Source: Juglans regia
Taxonomy: Eukaryota; Streptophyta; Magnoliopsida; Fagales; Juglandaceae
Length of the DNA stretch: 64,000 nt
Direction of reading: 5' to 3'
Assembly: GCF_001411555.2 (NCBI RefSeq)
Contig: NC_049907.1
Coordinates: 3,790,243-3,854,242 of the forward strand
The notes under the pieces were generated by a model. It searched no databases, was not told where the DNA came from, and saw only the letters and a program-made list of their open reading frames with translations. Made by a program: the position numbers and the translations under genes. Shown here piece by piece: positions 12,901-22,014 of the stretch (position 1 is its first letter; each line of letters begins with the position of its first letter).

Positions 12901-15184
12901 TCACGACAAAGGTAAATTTAATTTCTGAAAATGGTGACTTGCTCAATGGCCAAAATCCGATAAATAGTCAGTTGAAGCGGCAAAGAAAATTTTCAAACAA
13001 TTTAGTAGACCTCACAAAAAGGGTTTTCCAAACCAAAAGAATAAGAACCAAGGAATCCTTTCTCAAAATCAAACTTGTTTTGTTTGTGGCAAAAGTGGGC
13101 ACTTTGCTCGGATTTGTAAGTTTGGAAGTGAGGAAATAATCTTCAAGTTAACGTAACCGAGCAGCTGTTTGTAACAATGATTACAAACATTAACATGGCT
13201 CAATTTGTTGAAGGGCGTGGGCAGATTCTGGTGCCAAGAGGAATGTTTGCTATGATAAAGATTGGTTAAAAAATTATACTCCATTTGAAGAAGAGAACTA
13301 TTATGCTTGTTGATTTAAGTAAAACCAAGTTTCTTGAGAGTAGTAAAGTTGAGCTGAAATTCATCTATGAATGTATACTGGCGCTCAAAGATGTGCTATA
13401 TACACTGTCTATGAGAAAAAAAAATTGATGTCATATTTTTTGCTCAAGAAGGCTGGCTTCAAACAAACTATGGAATCTAACCAAATATGTAATTGCAAAA
13501 AAGGGAATTTTTGTGGGCAAGGGCAATGCTTGTGATGGAGTGTTTAAATTGAATGTTGAGAATAAAGTATCGAATGTTTATGTTTATATGCTTTCTTCAT
13601 TAAATTCTTGACGTGCATGTTTATGTCATATTTATAGTAAATATGTTGCAATCATGAGTAGTTTAGGATGAATTCCCAAACTGATAAAAGATTTTCAGAA
13701 TTGTGACATTTGTAGTCAAGAAAAAATTACAAACGGGCCTCTTAAAAGTGTCGAAAAGAATACCGAATTGTTAGATTTAGTTCACACCAATCTTTGTGAA
13801 TTTGAAGAAATTTTAACTCGTGGAGGAAATGTATATCTTATCACTTTTATTGATGGTTCTTCACGATATACTTATGTTTATTTATTAAAAAAAAGAAAAA
13901 GTGGAGGCTTGTGATGTGGACCTGATAGGACTTGGTCACTCCATTGTATTTTATATAGTTTAAAGAAAAAGCTAAAGCCAAGGAATTAAGTGGACCAAGT
14001 TAGCTACCTCTTTTGGTAAATCCATTCTGTTAGAGGGACAACACACCTTGTGTTTTGACAGTTCAGAGTCTTCCAAAGTGATGAGCACATTGTAGGACTA
14101 TAAAGTTCTATCTGGGGTAATATAGGTTGGGGATTGTGGCAGACTGGTATTTTCTTGGGTTGATCTGCATCTCTCTGCACTTACCCTTGGGAGTGCAAAG
14201 ATCAAGTTTAGCCATTGAGGTGGAGATAGATACATCCCTATGGCGTTATATTTTTCGCTGCTCGGCATATTCCCTGATGCTCTTGTTTGTTTGTCTCTAC
14301 CTTTCATTTTTCATTACATATTTTTAGGGTATAAAGTTTTCTTCTTTCCCGATAAGCAATAGAAATCTATTTACAGAATTAGAAAATCTAGAATGCAGGA
14401 AGTGTACAAGAAATTCCCCTGAAGAGTTAAAATCCACAGATGGTAATGGAGAATGAATGGCAAAGCAAACTACCAGCTTTGTTAAAGCTCCTTGTAGCCC
14501 GCTGATCTCGAACACTACGATTTGAAACCGAAAATGTAGGATTAGCCCCCATGGAGTGCTATATATCATAGTTTATCATGATCCTCTATGACTATCTTGG
14601 GTAGTTTGTATTTATTTGATTTCAGTACATTTTTGGGGCTGTTGTCTGCATTTGTGTGCCACGTATCTGGAACTCTTGTGATTACAGATGTGCTCTGATG
14701 ACTGTCTCCAGATCTATTCTCAGATATTGATTATTGACCTTGATAAATGCCAGCTATCTGTGCAAATTTGGTTAGGAGTCATAACTGTATTTAACGGCCA
14801 TGCAAATCCATGGTACAGAACTCTGTAGAGATTTTTCTACTCTTTCTTATGTCCTTTAAAATATGAGAGTTTATGCAAGGAATTTTGTTGAAATGACATC
14901 ATTGATGAGGGGTCAAATTCTCATTTTTTTAGCGACAAGTTAGGTTCCTATGTAAATTCTATGCATCTAACGTTTATCCGATTGTTTGAAATAATGTTCC
15001 CTGCCCTTTTTGTTTCTTGTGGTTTACGCATTGGAGCCTGATACATATAGATATATTAACAGAAGTTTCTTGGTCCTGTGTTTTCCCCTTTCTACATTGC
15101 CAGACTTCACGAGAATTGAGAAAGAGTCTAAAGCAAGCAGAGAAGGGCAGGGAAGTAGTGACCTCGACAGGTGGTCATGGATGA
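3647..15184 (+). CDS. DUF1195 family membrane protein (three exons, 10.9-kb second intron)
   Basis: Exons 3647-3877, 3983-4198 and 15104-15184 join in phase 0 at both junctions and give 175 residues plus TGA. The first ATG is used; the upstream TTG in frame is not a plant start. Residues about 27-50 form one hydrophobic segment ([17 protein letters not shown]) followed by [11 protein letters not shown]. Exon 2 carries the conserved [15 protein letters not shown] and [19 protein letters not shown] blocks. Exon 3 adds [15 protein letters not shown] and a short tail. Splice sites are CTC|GTAAGC, GTGCAG|GAA, ACG|GTTCGT and TTGCCAG|ACT. DUF1195 is a plant-specific family of unknown function with a single N-terminal membrane anchor. 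Intron 2 (4199-15103) contains a copia/LINE/hAT nest. Exon 3 is inferred from frame, splice sites and fit; a cDNA would settle it. Confidence 0.85.
3886..3914 (+). repeat. (CT)n microsatellite just inside a splice donor
   Basis: About 12 CT units, starting some 10 bases after the exon 1 donor of the DUF1195 gene. A similar tract follows the exon 3 donor of the PERK gene. Confidence 0.85.
4425..4700 (-). pseudogene. Ty1/copia pol fragment (minus arm, distal piece)
   Basis: On the minus strand this reads as the protease/GAG-pre-integrase boundary of a copia polyprotein: [26 protein letters not shown] and [12 protein letters not shown] are recognisable. It is the continuation of the copia fragment at 11776-12593, from which it is separated by the LINE. 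Joining minus-strand 11775 to 4700 gives a sequence that matches the independent plus-strand copy at 13261-13560. The frame carries mutations and lacks integrase and reverse transcriptase, so it is dead. Confidence 0.75.
4701..4709. repeat. LINE target-site duplication, left copy
   Basis: GTTTTTGAA here is repeated exactly at 11767-11775 after the LINE poly(A) tail. Confidence 0.8.
5146..5153. repeat. hAT target-site duplication, left copy
   Basis: GCCATTGA, repeated exactly at 7808-7815, flanks the nested hAT element. Confidence 0.85.
5154..7807. mobile_element. Non-autonomous hAT element nested in the LINE (2654 bp)
   Basis: Starts TAGGGGTGCTCATC and ends GATGAACAGTCTTA; the reverse complement of the end (TAAGACTGTTCATC) is an imperfect match to the start, as in plant hAT terminal inverted repeats. 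It is flanked by an exact 8-bp TSD, GCCATTGA. Both subterminal regions (5165-5245 and 7625-7790) are crowded with CCGGGT/ACCCGG motifs, the arrangement expected for hAT transposase-binding subterminal repeats. No transposase-like frame is present, so the element depends on a partner in trans. Internal features include a 60-80-bp direct repeat (about 7040 and 7168) and three tandem copies of a GAGAGA-ACTTACCGAAGT unit at about 7375-7470. Confidence 0.85.
7370..7472. repeat. Tandem repeat of about 32 bp in the nested hAT
   Basis: Three successive units of the form GAAGTGAGAGAGAGAGAAGA followed by GA(T/G)ACTTACC. The minus-strand reading gives a repeated SLSHFGK peptide, which I treat as a by-product of the repeat rather than a gene. 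Confidence 0.8.
7808..7815. repeat. hAT target-site duplication, right copy
   Basis: GCCATTGA, the partner of 5146-5153. LINE sequence resumes immediately after it. Confidence 0.85.
8923..9545 (+). pseudogene. LINE endonuclease domain (broken)
   Basis: Apurinic/apyrimidinic-type endonuclease of the LINE, read across two frames. It opens at about 8923 with [16 protein letters not shown], continues through CLQETKLKL, an in-frame stop after IIRSL at 9078, [20 protein letters not shown] and AGVYGP, then shifts frame to [15 protein letters not shown] and GSYTWPN. The metal-binding Asn/Glu motifs (SWNVRG, QET) and the GDFN motif remain visible. The stop and frameshifts make it non-functional. Confidence 0.8.
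9611..11400 (+). pseudogene. LINE reverse transcriptase region with palm deletion (broken)
   Basis: The stretch runs from the linker before the RT ([11 protein letters not shown], 9655) through RT N-terminal sequence (HLLSEQQSW, then [14 protein letters not shown] to 10300). It jumps directly to [28 protein letters not shown], which in intact plant L1 elements lies after the catalytic palm. The expected roughly 200-250 residues with the YADD box are therefore absent. Downstream is a zf-RVT-type tail ([36 protein letters not shown]). Several stops, for example near 10466, confirm decay. Confidence 0.82.
11767..11775. repeat. LINE target-site duplication, right copy
   Basis: GTTTTTGAA, partner of 4701-4709, directly after the LINE poly(A) tail. 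Confidence 0.8.
11776..12593 (-). pseudogene. Ty1/copia gag fragment (minus arm, proximal piece)
   Basis: The minus strand encodes a copia GAG segment: [34 protein letters not shown] and [24 protein letters not shown] interrupts it at about 12120-12268. Beyond that lie a basic stretch and a CCHC-knuckle-like remnant that reads [14 protein letters not shown]. It is the head of the same element whose next piece lies at 4425-4700. Stops and the MITE make it inactive. Confidence 0.78.
12120..12268. repeat. MITE with about 55-60-bp inverted repeats (family B copy 1)
   Basis: Left half CTATTTGAATGACTTTACAT continues into CACACACCATCCACAT; right half ATGTGGATGGTGTGTGGTGT continues into AAAAGTCTTCAAATAAC, nearly the reverse complement. 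It sits inside the minus-strand copia gag, and the plus-strand copia copy at about 12920 lacks it. TTTTCT occurs on both sides and may be part of the target duplication. Confidence 0.75.
12632..13905 (+). pseudogene. Ty1/copia gag-pol fragment (plus arm)
   Basis: Mirror copy of the minus-strand copia fragment. It contains gag ([35 protein letters not shown]), a CCHC-knuckle remnant at about 13080-13120, protease/pre-integrase sequence ([24 protein letters not shown]-like region lost) and the start of the integrase core at about 13760-13900 ([31 protein letters not shown]). The usual first catalytic Asp of the HTD-type motif reads Asn (HTN). It is truncated there: no rest of integrase, no RT/RNase H and no LTRs are present. 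Multiple frameshifts occur. Confidence 0.78.
13906..15103. other. Remainder of DUF1195 intron 2
   Basis: Single-copy-looking intronic sequence between the copia fragment and exon 3. No coding segment or RNA gene is recognised. The acceptor at 15094-15103 (TACATTGCCAG) ends it. Confidence 0.55.
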
Positions 15185-17568
15185 AGTTAAGAATGTGGAG
15201 GATTCAAGGATTCAAATCTTCATTACTCTGCACTCAAAATTGCTCATATGCTGCCGAAAGTTTGGTAAAGGTAGTGATGGGCCAAATCATACTCGGTTCT
15301 TAGGTGGTTTCATAATGGTTTGATTGGTTTTTTATAACAGGGAGAAATTACCTATTTAATTAGGTTATTGTTCTTCCAGATTTTTGCTGTCACAATCTTT
15401 CCATGTGTGTGGTGAACCGAAGCAACCTATCGAGTAGATAAATCAAGTTGACGAATTTTTTTGATTAGATTTATTTATATAAATCAAAGAGAGAGAGTTT
15501 CTGGAACTTTTTGTTGAATAGAAGAAGGTCCTTAAGAGTGGACAAGCATGTAGTTTAGCATTTGATGTATTGACTGCATATAATTTCACTTGTCACTGAG
15601 AGCTTCAAAAGAATATTTTCCACTTCTGTATCAGCGCAGTTCATTGCCAAAATGATAAATGTTTCATGTTTTTAGTGATGTGTTTGGTTCAGTAGGTGTT
15701 GTTTTCTGCTATTTGATGAAATGGAAGGGAAATTATTTGTCTGATTTGTTATCTCGATTGCGCGGTTATAGCTATAATAGCTACTAACCATAGCCTTTTG
15801 GCCGTTTTGGAAAATGATAAGACATACAACTCTTTTTACAACGAGATAACCGCGTTAACAATCGTTAGTTACATCGAAAATGCACATACTGGGTTAACAC
15901 CTTTGGTTGTTTTCTGAAATGCACTGTTGTTCTCTACAAGGAAAATGTTTTGAATGATCATATCAATTTACGTGTTATATTTTATTTTTTATTTAAAATG
16001 TTAACTTATGGAGCTACTTAAAATATCACAGCAATCAATTTGATTAAGGATTATAAAATAAAAATAAGAGTAGCATTATTTGTTGTTGAAGCCTTAATTA
16101 GAATGAAAAATTCTATTCATAAACTTCACAAATCACATACCATTTTTTTTGTTATTTTTTTTAATTTTTTTCTCTTATCAAATGTATTGTATATAGATGA
16201 TGAGTAGATGAATTCAATTGTTTTAAGAAAAATAAAATTTAAAAAAGAAAAAAGTTATGATGTATAGTATACGAGGTTTATGAATAGCAAAGTTGAATTA
16301 AAATTCATGCTTGTTTGAAAATATGTAATTCACGGTTTTTGTTTTCTGTTTTTGTTTTTACTTTATTTTGGAATCCCGTAACTTCCCAGTTCACTTAAAT
16401 AGGCGTGTTTCATTTTCTCAAGAATTTTTTAATTTTTTTTTAAAATTCAAAATCAAATCAAGTATTTTTAAATCTAAAAAAAAAAAAATTAACTTTTTAT
16501 CCAATAATTATTCAATCATTATTGAAAATTTTAACAAAATTCGAAATAATTGTATCTCTTAAAAAATCATATTCAAACTTTTAAACTCTATAATATACTT
16601 TTATAGATTCTAATGTAAAATATATTTCAAAGAAAAGTATTCAACATTTTCTTTTTCCCTTCACAAAATTTCATAAATAATTTAAAAAACTTCACAAAAA
16701 TTATGAAACCAAACATTCGCTTATAACCTCTTTCGGAATATTGCTTTTAGTTTTTTTTTCTTTTTGGGGGCTATTATGAAATTTTGTTGATGACTCCCGA
16801 GAAGCGAAGTTGCAACTATTCTTTTGCCAATTCAGCTACTTGATTTGACACTTTATTGTCAAAATCACTGTTCTCCCACTCGGCCAAAAAGCAGCGCATG
16901 ATCCTTTGGGAGAGAGAGAGGGCTGTGATTGAGTAGCTTATCATTGCTTCTCAAAGCTGTGAAGAGCCGGCCATACACATTACACACACACCAAACACGT
17001 TGAATTGATTCTTTTTTGACGAATGACTAGAGATCGCACTATCTCGTACAAAGTTCCATACGTTTGTCCCTTTTTATTGAAACCCACTTTGAAAATATCA
17101 CAAATTCGATTGTTTTCACATTACAATTTAGGCAAATGAATCATATTGTCTTCTTTGAGTATCACTTTTCTCGTCTCCTTTGGCCGTCCTGATCACCATG
17201 CCCACTTCAGCTCAGCTCTACCTTTTGAACTCTCATCTCTGTACTTGGCATATCAATATCAAAAAGCAGTTATTTATATCTTAGAACACAAATTACTGCT
17301 TATTATATACTGTTCACATGTATTTTTTCATATCATTGACATTACTGCATGCAACATCAAATGCCACTTCTTCTTCTTTCTTTTTCTTTCCCTTTATACA
17401 GGATGACAATTAGAAATGAAGGAAGCTATTCAAACTGGACACACTCTGAATTCCTTAGCCAAAAAAAAAAAAAACTTTGTAATGATAAAAACTTGCATGT
17501 CTATCAAATGACATCCTCCGCCATCTCACTTTTATGTGCTCAACTTTGAAGTTCCAGTTGAACCTTTA
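15185..17568. other. 3' flank of DUF1195 gene and intergenic DNA
   Basis: The first several hundred bases are the probable 3' untranslated region and downstream DNA. A family B MITE occupies about 16098-16300. The remainder is AT-rich with a short GA tract near 16910. No gene is supported; the open frames at 16368-16562 and 17146-17406 are low-complexity. Confidence 0.55.
16098..16300. repeat. MITE, family B copy 2
   Basis: Left end GAATGAAAAATTCTATTCAT followed by AAACTTCACAAATCACATACCA; right end TGATGTATAGTATACGAGGT followed by TTATGAATAGCAAAG. The ends are imperfect inverted repeats. Internal ATAGATGATGAGTAG is shared with the copy at 29520-29712. Confidence 0.6.
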
Positions 17569-18199
17569 TGCGAGGGGTAAAATATCTAGACTCAATATCA
17601 GACCTAGCCTACTAGGCCACCACCAGAGGACAAAGAGAGAAGCAATGAGGCAAGAGAGAAAGGGGTGTCAGAAGGCAAGAAGAGGGTGTCAGGAGAAAGT
17701 GAGAAAGGAAGAGATGCTCAGATACGTAAAATGGACCATGTCTCATCACTACAAGGGGGCACACAGAAAGAGATATCAAATAAAGGGGGACGTCCAGATT
17801 ACTTCACAAGGGGCTTCTCCTTCGACTTCTCCTTCAACCTCTATAGAGAAAGCTCCAGAGAGAACATCTTCTTCAGCATCCTGCTCCCATTGTACAGTGA
17901 GAAATGAAAGACTATGAGAGACTGTAAACAAACATATTATAGTAGATTTTTCCTCTCCAAACGCCCATGGATGTAAGCGACATGTGGAACTACGTAAATT
18001 TGTGTGTCTCTTTCTCTCTATTTTCTCTGCACTTATTTTCCACTCACCGTCATGGATGTACACACTGACACCATACAGCCGCACCAGACCACTGTCAAGA
18101 GCTCCAAATAACACTTATCGAGGCCTGAATTGTCATAACGGGCCAATAATGACTCTTTCTCCCCTTCCGACTTATTGTGCAATTTTTCATGCATTAACT
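17569..18199 (+). repeat. 5' long terminal repeat
   Basis: Left LTR of the element above, aligned by eye to 21346-22014. Open frames inside it (for example 17534-17917) are fortuitous: the other LTR does not preserve them. Confidence 0.7.
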
Positions 18200-18200
18200 G

Positions 18201-18217
18201 TGGCGCTGTCTGTGGGA
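18201..18217 (+). promoter_or_regulatory. Putative primer binding site
   Basis: TGGCGCTGTCTGTGGGA directly follows the left LTR. A TGGCGC start with GTCTGTGGGA is typical of tRNA-primed plant gypsy elements. The tRNA species is not assigned here. Confidence 0.5.
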
Positions 18218-19329
18218 TATGATTTACTCTCTACGCCGGAGGTGAGAGAATGATGATTTTCCGACACGCTGAATAATTACAAGACAAGCAGACAACATTC
18301 TCCCAGATAAGTGTCCTTCATTTTTCAGCTTTTATATTTATGAAAAATACTGTTGCAAAAAAAAAATTGCTTTTTCTCACCTAGGTAGGAACCAAAGCTC
18401 CTCGCCACTGCACTCTGTACACTTCAGATGCACTGTGAAAAAATGGAGTACATTGAGAGCACTATTCACATAAGAGGCACTCTACCCATGCACATATACT
18501 TCCCGAGTCGTTAGCACAATGCATTGCGCACACCACGATACTGTACACCTAAGTGCACAGTACCATGCACAGGGGGAATGCACAGTACCATGCATTTACC
18601 GGCCATGCATGGCACGATGCAACACAATGGGTGCACGTCCCGTGCACCTGAAACCCACCTCGGGCATATGCCGTGGGCCAGCCGGATTGTCATAACGGGC
18701 CGGTCGTGAGCCTCCCCCCCCGCGGCCCCATGCGACCATTCGGCGGCCACCACTTAGGTTGTCAGAGTTTTCTGTTTCCAATCGACCACCTCCCATGCAA
18801 GCCGAGTGTGGCATTGTGCCTTGCTTGCCTTGGCACAAAACATAGGGCGCACGGGGAACAACCGCAAGTCTAGTGAACTTGCCGACGACCACCACGTGGT
18901 CCACTGACAGTTTTTGTCTCGGACCGACTCATCTCCGCCGCCTGGGACTGAGCACGGTGCACCTAACGAGTGCACGACAACGTGCACTCGAGAGGTGGCT
19001 CATTCTGGGCTGTGAGCTTGTTGAACTAGACTTGCCAGTGCGTGGCCAGCCGGCAATTTCTGTCCTTGTCACGATGGTCCATGTCGACGGGTGACATGCA
19101 CACTGTGCGCTACAGGAGGCAACGGGCGCACGATGCCTTACGCACGACAGCCCCCCTTCCCACGGCACCCACGAGCTAGCGGGATCACCACCTAGAATGC
19201 CAAGCCCGCTGACAATTTCTATTATCGACAGGACACTCCACGGGCACCCCAGCTTAACCCAAGTGGTTGTTCGGCAGCCCAGTGGTAGGCGTCCCTCCTT
19301 AGCCCAAGACCTTCCTCAGCCACCCAACC

Positions 19330-19520
19330 ACTTCCTATGCACGGGTTTTCCTCTGCTCGGGACTCATCTGCACGGATTCTCACCTGTTCGGGACAGGATA
19401 TAGAGTTGCATGTGTTCTCACCTGCTCGGGACTGGATATGGTGTTGCACGAGTTCTCGCCTGTTCAAGACAGTACCCAAGGTGCACGAGACTCACTTGCT
19501 TGGGGCAATTCCTAGATGTA
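19330..19520. repeat. Degenerate tandem repeat (TGCTCGGGAC type)
   Basis: Repeated units of roughly 45 bases of the form CACCTGYTCGGGACNGGATA followed by a GTTGCA(C/T)G(A/T)GTTCT segment occur at least three times. They lie in the interior of the non-autonomous LTR element. Confidence 0.6.
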
Positions 19521-20189
19521 CGGGACACATTTGATTAAGTGCAATACCTCGACTACAAGGGACTCATCAGGCCACACATTGCGCAGTCACCCACATGGCC
19601 AAGACTTGTAGTGCGAGAAAGTTATACGGCATTGCAAGGGTTGTAAAAAGAAAAAGAAGAAGAAAGGAGCAAGAGAGAAACAATCAGCCGCGAGCATTTT
19701 CAGTCGAGTAAAAATTGACTACAGCAACTAAAACTCTCCAGTTTGTCTCTCTCAAAATTTATGTGAATTTATTTCTACTGACAAAATTGCTTCCTGTGGT
19801 GTGGAACACTGGCCACGTAGCCCAGCCAGGGCACTACCCTGACATCCCAATATAACTCCGTCGGGACAAATTGTTTGGCACTAATGTGCATGCAAGCACG
19901 ATCACCTCACTTGGTGGGTAACTTCCCGACCCCTAACAACCAGTATTTAAGTGTGCACCACGCATGAGCCATGCACGGTACACGTAATGGAGAATAAAGA
20001 AAAACCTTGCCCCCATCGCATGCTGTATAAATTGCATGGCATCGCAAACACCCAAATCTTCTTCATCATCGAAACATGACAACCCGTAGGCCTCATCGGC
20101 TCATCTCCAACCTTCGTCGCACTCCTATAGAGTAATTCAGGTTTGCCACCTCACATTGTGACTAAGCCATTTACGCTAACCGAGTTGAC

Positions 20190-20535
20190 TTTTTTTTTTA
20201 GCAAAGACAAGCACCTCCGTTAGCAAAGTCGAGTCCCTAGACTTGCCACGACACAATGGTCGAACACAAGTCTCTAGACTTGTCGACCCTCACGCCAGCA
20301 AAGCCGAATTCCTAAACTCGCCAAGATGCATTGGTCGAGCTAAAAGCCCCAGAGCTCACTTACACGACCAGTTGGAAACAAGTTCTTAGACTTGCCGACC
20401 TTCGTGCCATCAAGCCAACAAAGTTTAGGTTGGGAACTAGTACCAGAACTTGCCCAGAAGGCCAATCAAACACAAGTCCCTAGACTTGTAGAACTTCGGC
20501 TGATATGAGTCCCTAGACTGGCGCTGAGTGTCACA
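20190..20535. repeat. Degenerate tandem repeat (TCCCTAGACTTGCC type)
   Basis: At least five variants of AAGTCCCTAGACTTG(C/T) with CG(A/C) spacers occur at irregular intervals of 50-80 bases. Noncoding in all frames. Confidence 0.6.
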
Positions 20536-20814
20536 CTTGAGCCATAATCGCTGTCAGTGAGTTACCTCTAGGAACAAGCCTTTAGAGTTAACGGGCCTCT
20601 GAGCTCCACAACCGTCTTGTGCGGGTTGCCTTTGGGAACGAGCCGATGGGCTTGACAACCGCCTAAAATGGACCCAGAGGGTCGACGGGCCCTCTGACCG
20701 CTTTGCGTGGGTTATTTCATACACACTCCAACATCAACAAAATTGAAAACGAAAACATTAGGCGAACATACACTTTCCAACACAAAAGGCATACATACAA
20801 ATGCACCGTCGGAC

Positions 20815-21170
20815 TATGCACATTACGCGATCGAGCACACCTCCCGCCACAGTCAAGCTCCACGCTTGCATCTTACGTGGTCGAGTACATCTATCGCCAC
20901 GTCCAAGCTTCACGCTCTTATCTTACTCGATCAAGTACATCTCACTCCATAATCGAGCTACACGCTCACACTTTACATGGGATGTGTCCATCTCTAGCTT
21001 ATCTTGCTAAGTCATGCCACACACTCGCACCCCATGAGTATAGTTCATCTCCTGCCATAGACGAACTATATGCTCTTGCTCTACGCAGACAAATCCATCT
21101 CTCGCTCATCTCACTAATGACGAGTTTCAAGCTCGCACTTCAAGTGGTCGAGCCCATCTCCCGCCTAATC
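20815..21170. repeat. Degenerate tandem repeat of about 58-60 bp
   Basis: About six units, each containing a GTCGAG(C/T)ACATCT block, a CGCCA(C/T) block and an AAGCT(C/T)CACGCTC block. The unit-to-unit divergence and lack of unique spacers exclude a CRISPR array. It lies just upstream of the right LTR. Confidence 0.7.
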
Positions 21171-21345
21171 CTGTGCTAAAAAATATTTACTACTTAATGC
21201 GAGAGGAAATAATGAATAGGGACCAGCTCTCAAAATTTATTTCTCTACAAACTGGGGTGGATCAATTAGACTGCATATTTTACCTCTGAAGATTCTCAAG
21301 GACTTATTTTTGAAGCAAATTTTCCTAAAAAATCGTGGGCAACTA

Positions 21346-22014
21346 TGATGAGGTAAAATATCTAGGCCCAAGACCATGCCCAGCCTGACCACCACTAGGG
21401 GACAAGAGAGGAAGCAGGGAGGCAGGGGAGAATGGGGGTGTCAGAATGTAAGAAGATGGTGTTAGGAAGTAAATGTGTTAGGAAGTAAAGGGACAGTGTC
21501 AGGAGAAAGTGAGAAATGGAGAGATGCTCAGACATGCAAAGCGGACCATGCCTCACCACTGTAGGGGCACGCGGAAAGAGATACAAGATAAAAGGGGACG
21601 TCCAAATGACTTCACAAGGGGCTTCTTCTTCAACTTCTCCTTCAACCTCTGAAGAAAGAGCTCTATAGAGAACATATTCTCCAGCAAATAGATCTACTGC
21701 TTCCATTGTACAGTGAGAAATGAAAAGTTATGAGAAATTATAAACAAGTATATTATAGTGAATCATCCCTCCTTAAACGCCTGTAGACGTAGGTAACATG
21801 CCAAACCACATAAATTTGTATGTCATTTTCTCTCTATTTTTTCTGTACTTGTTTTTCATTCATCGTCATAGATGTACGCTCTAACATTGTACAACAGCAG
21901 CAGACCACTGCCGAAAGCTCCAAACAACACCGATCGAGCTCATATCGTCATAGCAGACAGAGAATGACTCTTTCCCTCGTTATGATCTATTGTGCAATTT
22001 TTCATTCATTAACT
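21346..22014 (+). repeat. 3' long terminal repeat
   Basis: Right LTR of the 17569-22014 element; it carries a short internal GTTAGGAAGTAAA duplication at about 21460-21500 that is absent from the left LTR. Confidence 0.7.

Larger units (their letters stand above)
17569..22014 (+). mobile_element. Non-autonomous LTR retrotransposon (about 4.4 kb)
   Basis: Two diverged direct repeats of 630-670 bp (17569-18199 and 21346-22014) share many blocks, such as GGTAAAATATCTAG, GTCAGGAGAAAGTGAGAAA, GAGATGCTCAGA, ACTTCACAAGGGGCTTCT and TATTGTGCAATTTTTCAT. Immediately after the left repeat lies TGGCGCTGTCTGTGGGA, which resembles the tRNA-derived primer binding sites of Tat/Ogre/Athila-type gypsy elements. 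The 3.1-kb interior has no gag, protease, RT or integrase signature. It is unusually GC-rich for this window (about 18500-19600) and is made largely of degenerate tandem repeats. This fits a LARD-type passenger element mobilised by an autonomous gypsy. LTR divergence says it is old. Exact ends are uncertain; CTTTA/CTTCA is only a possible degenerate TSD. Confidence 0.75.

Noticed and set aside
20815..21170. CRISPR-like regularity
   Set aside because: Units diverge from one another, there are no unique spacers, and the sequence is plant nuclear DNA inside a retroelement.
17534..21179. Several 60-158-codon frames in the LTR element
   Set aside because: The two LTRs do not conserve the frames, and the interior frames coincide with tandem repeats; no retroviral-type domain found.
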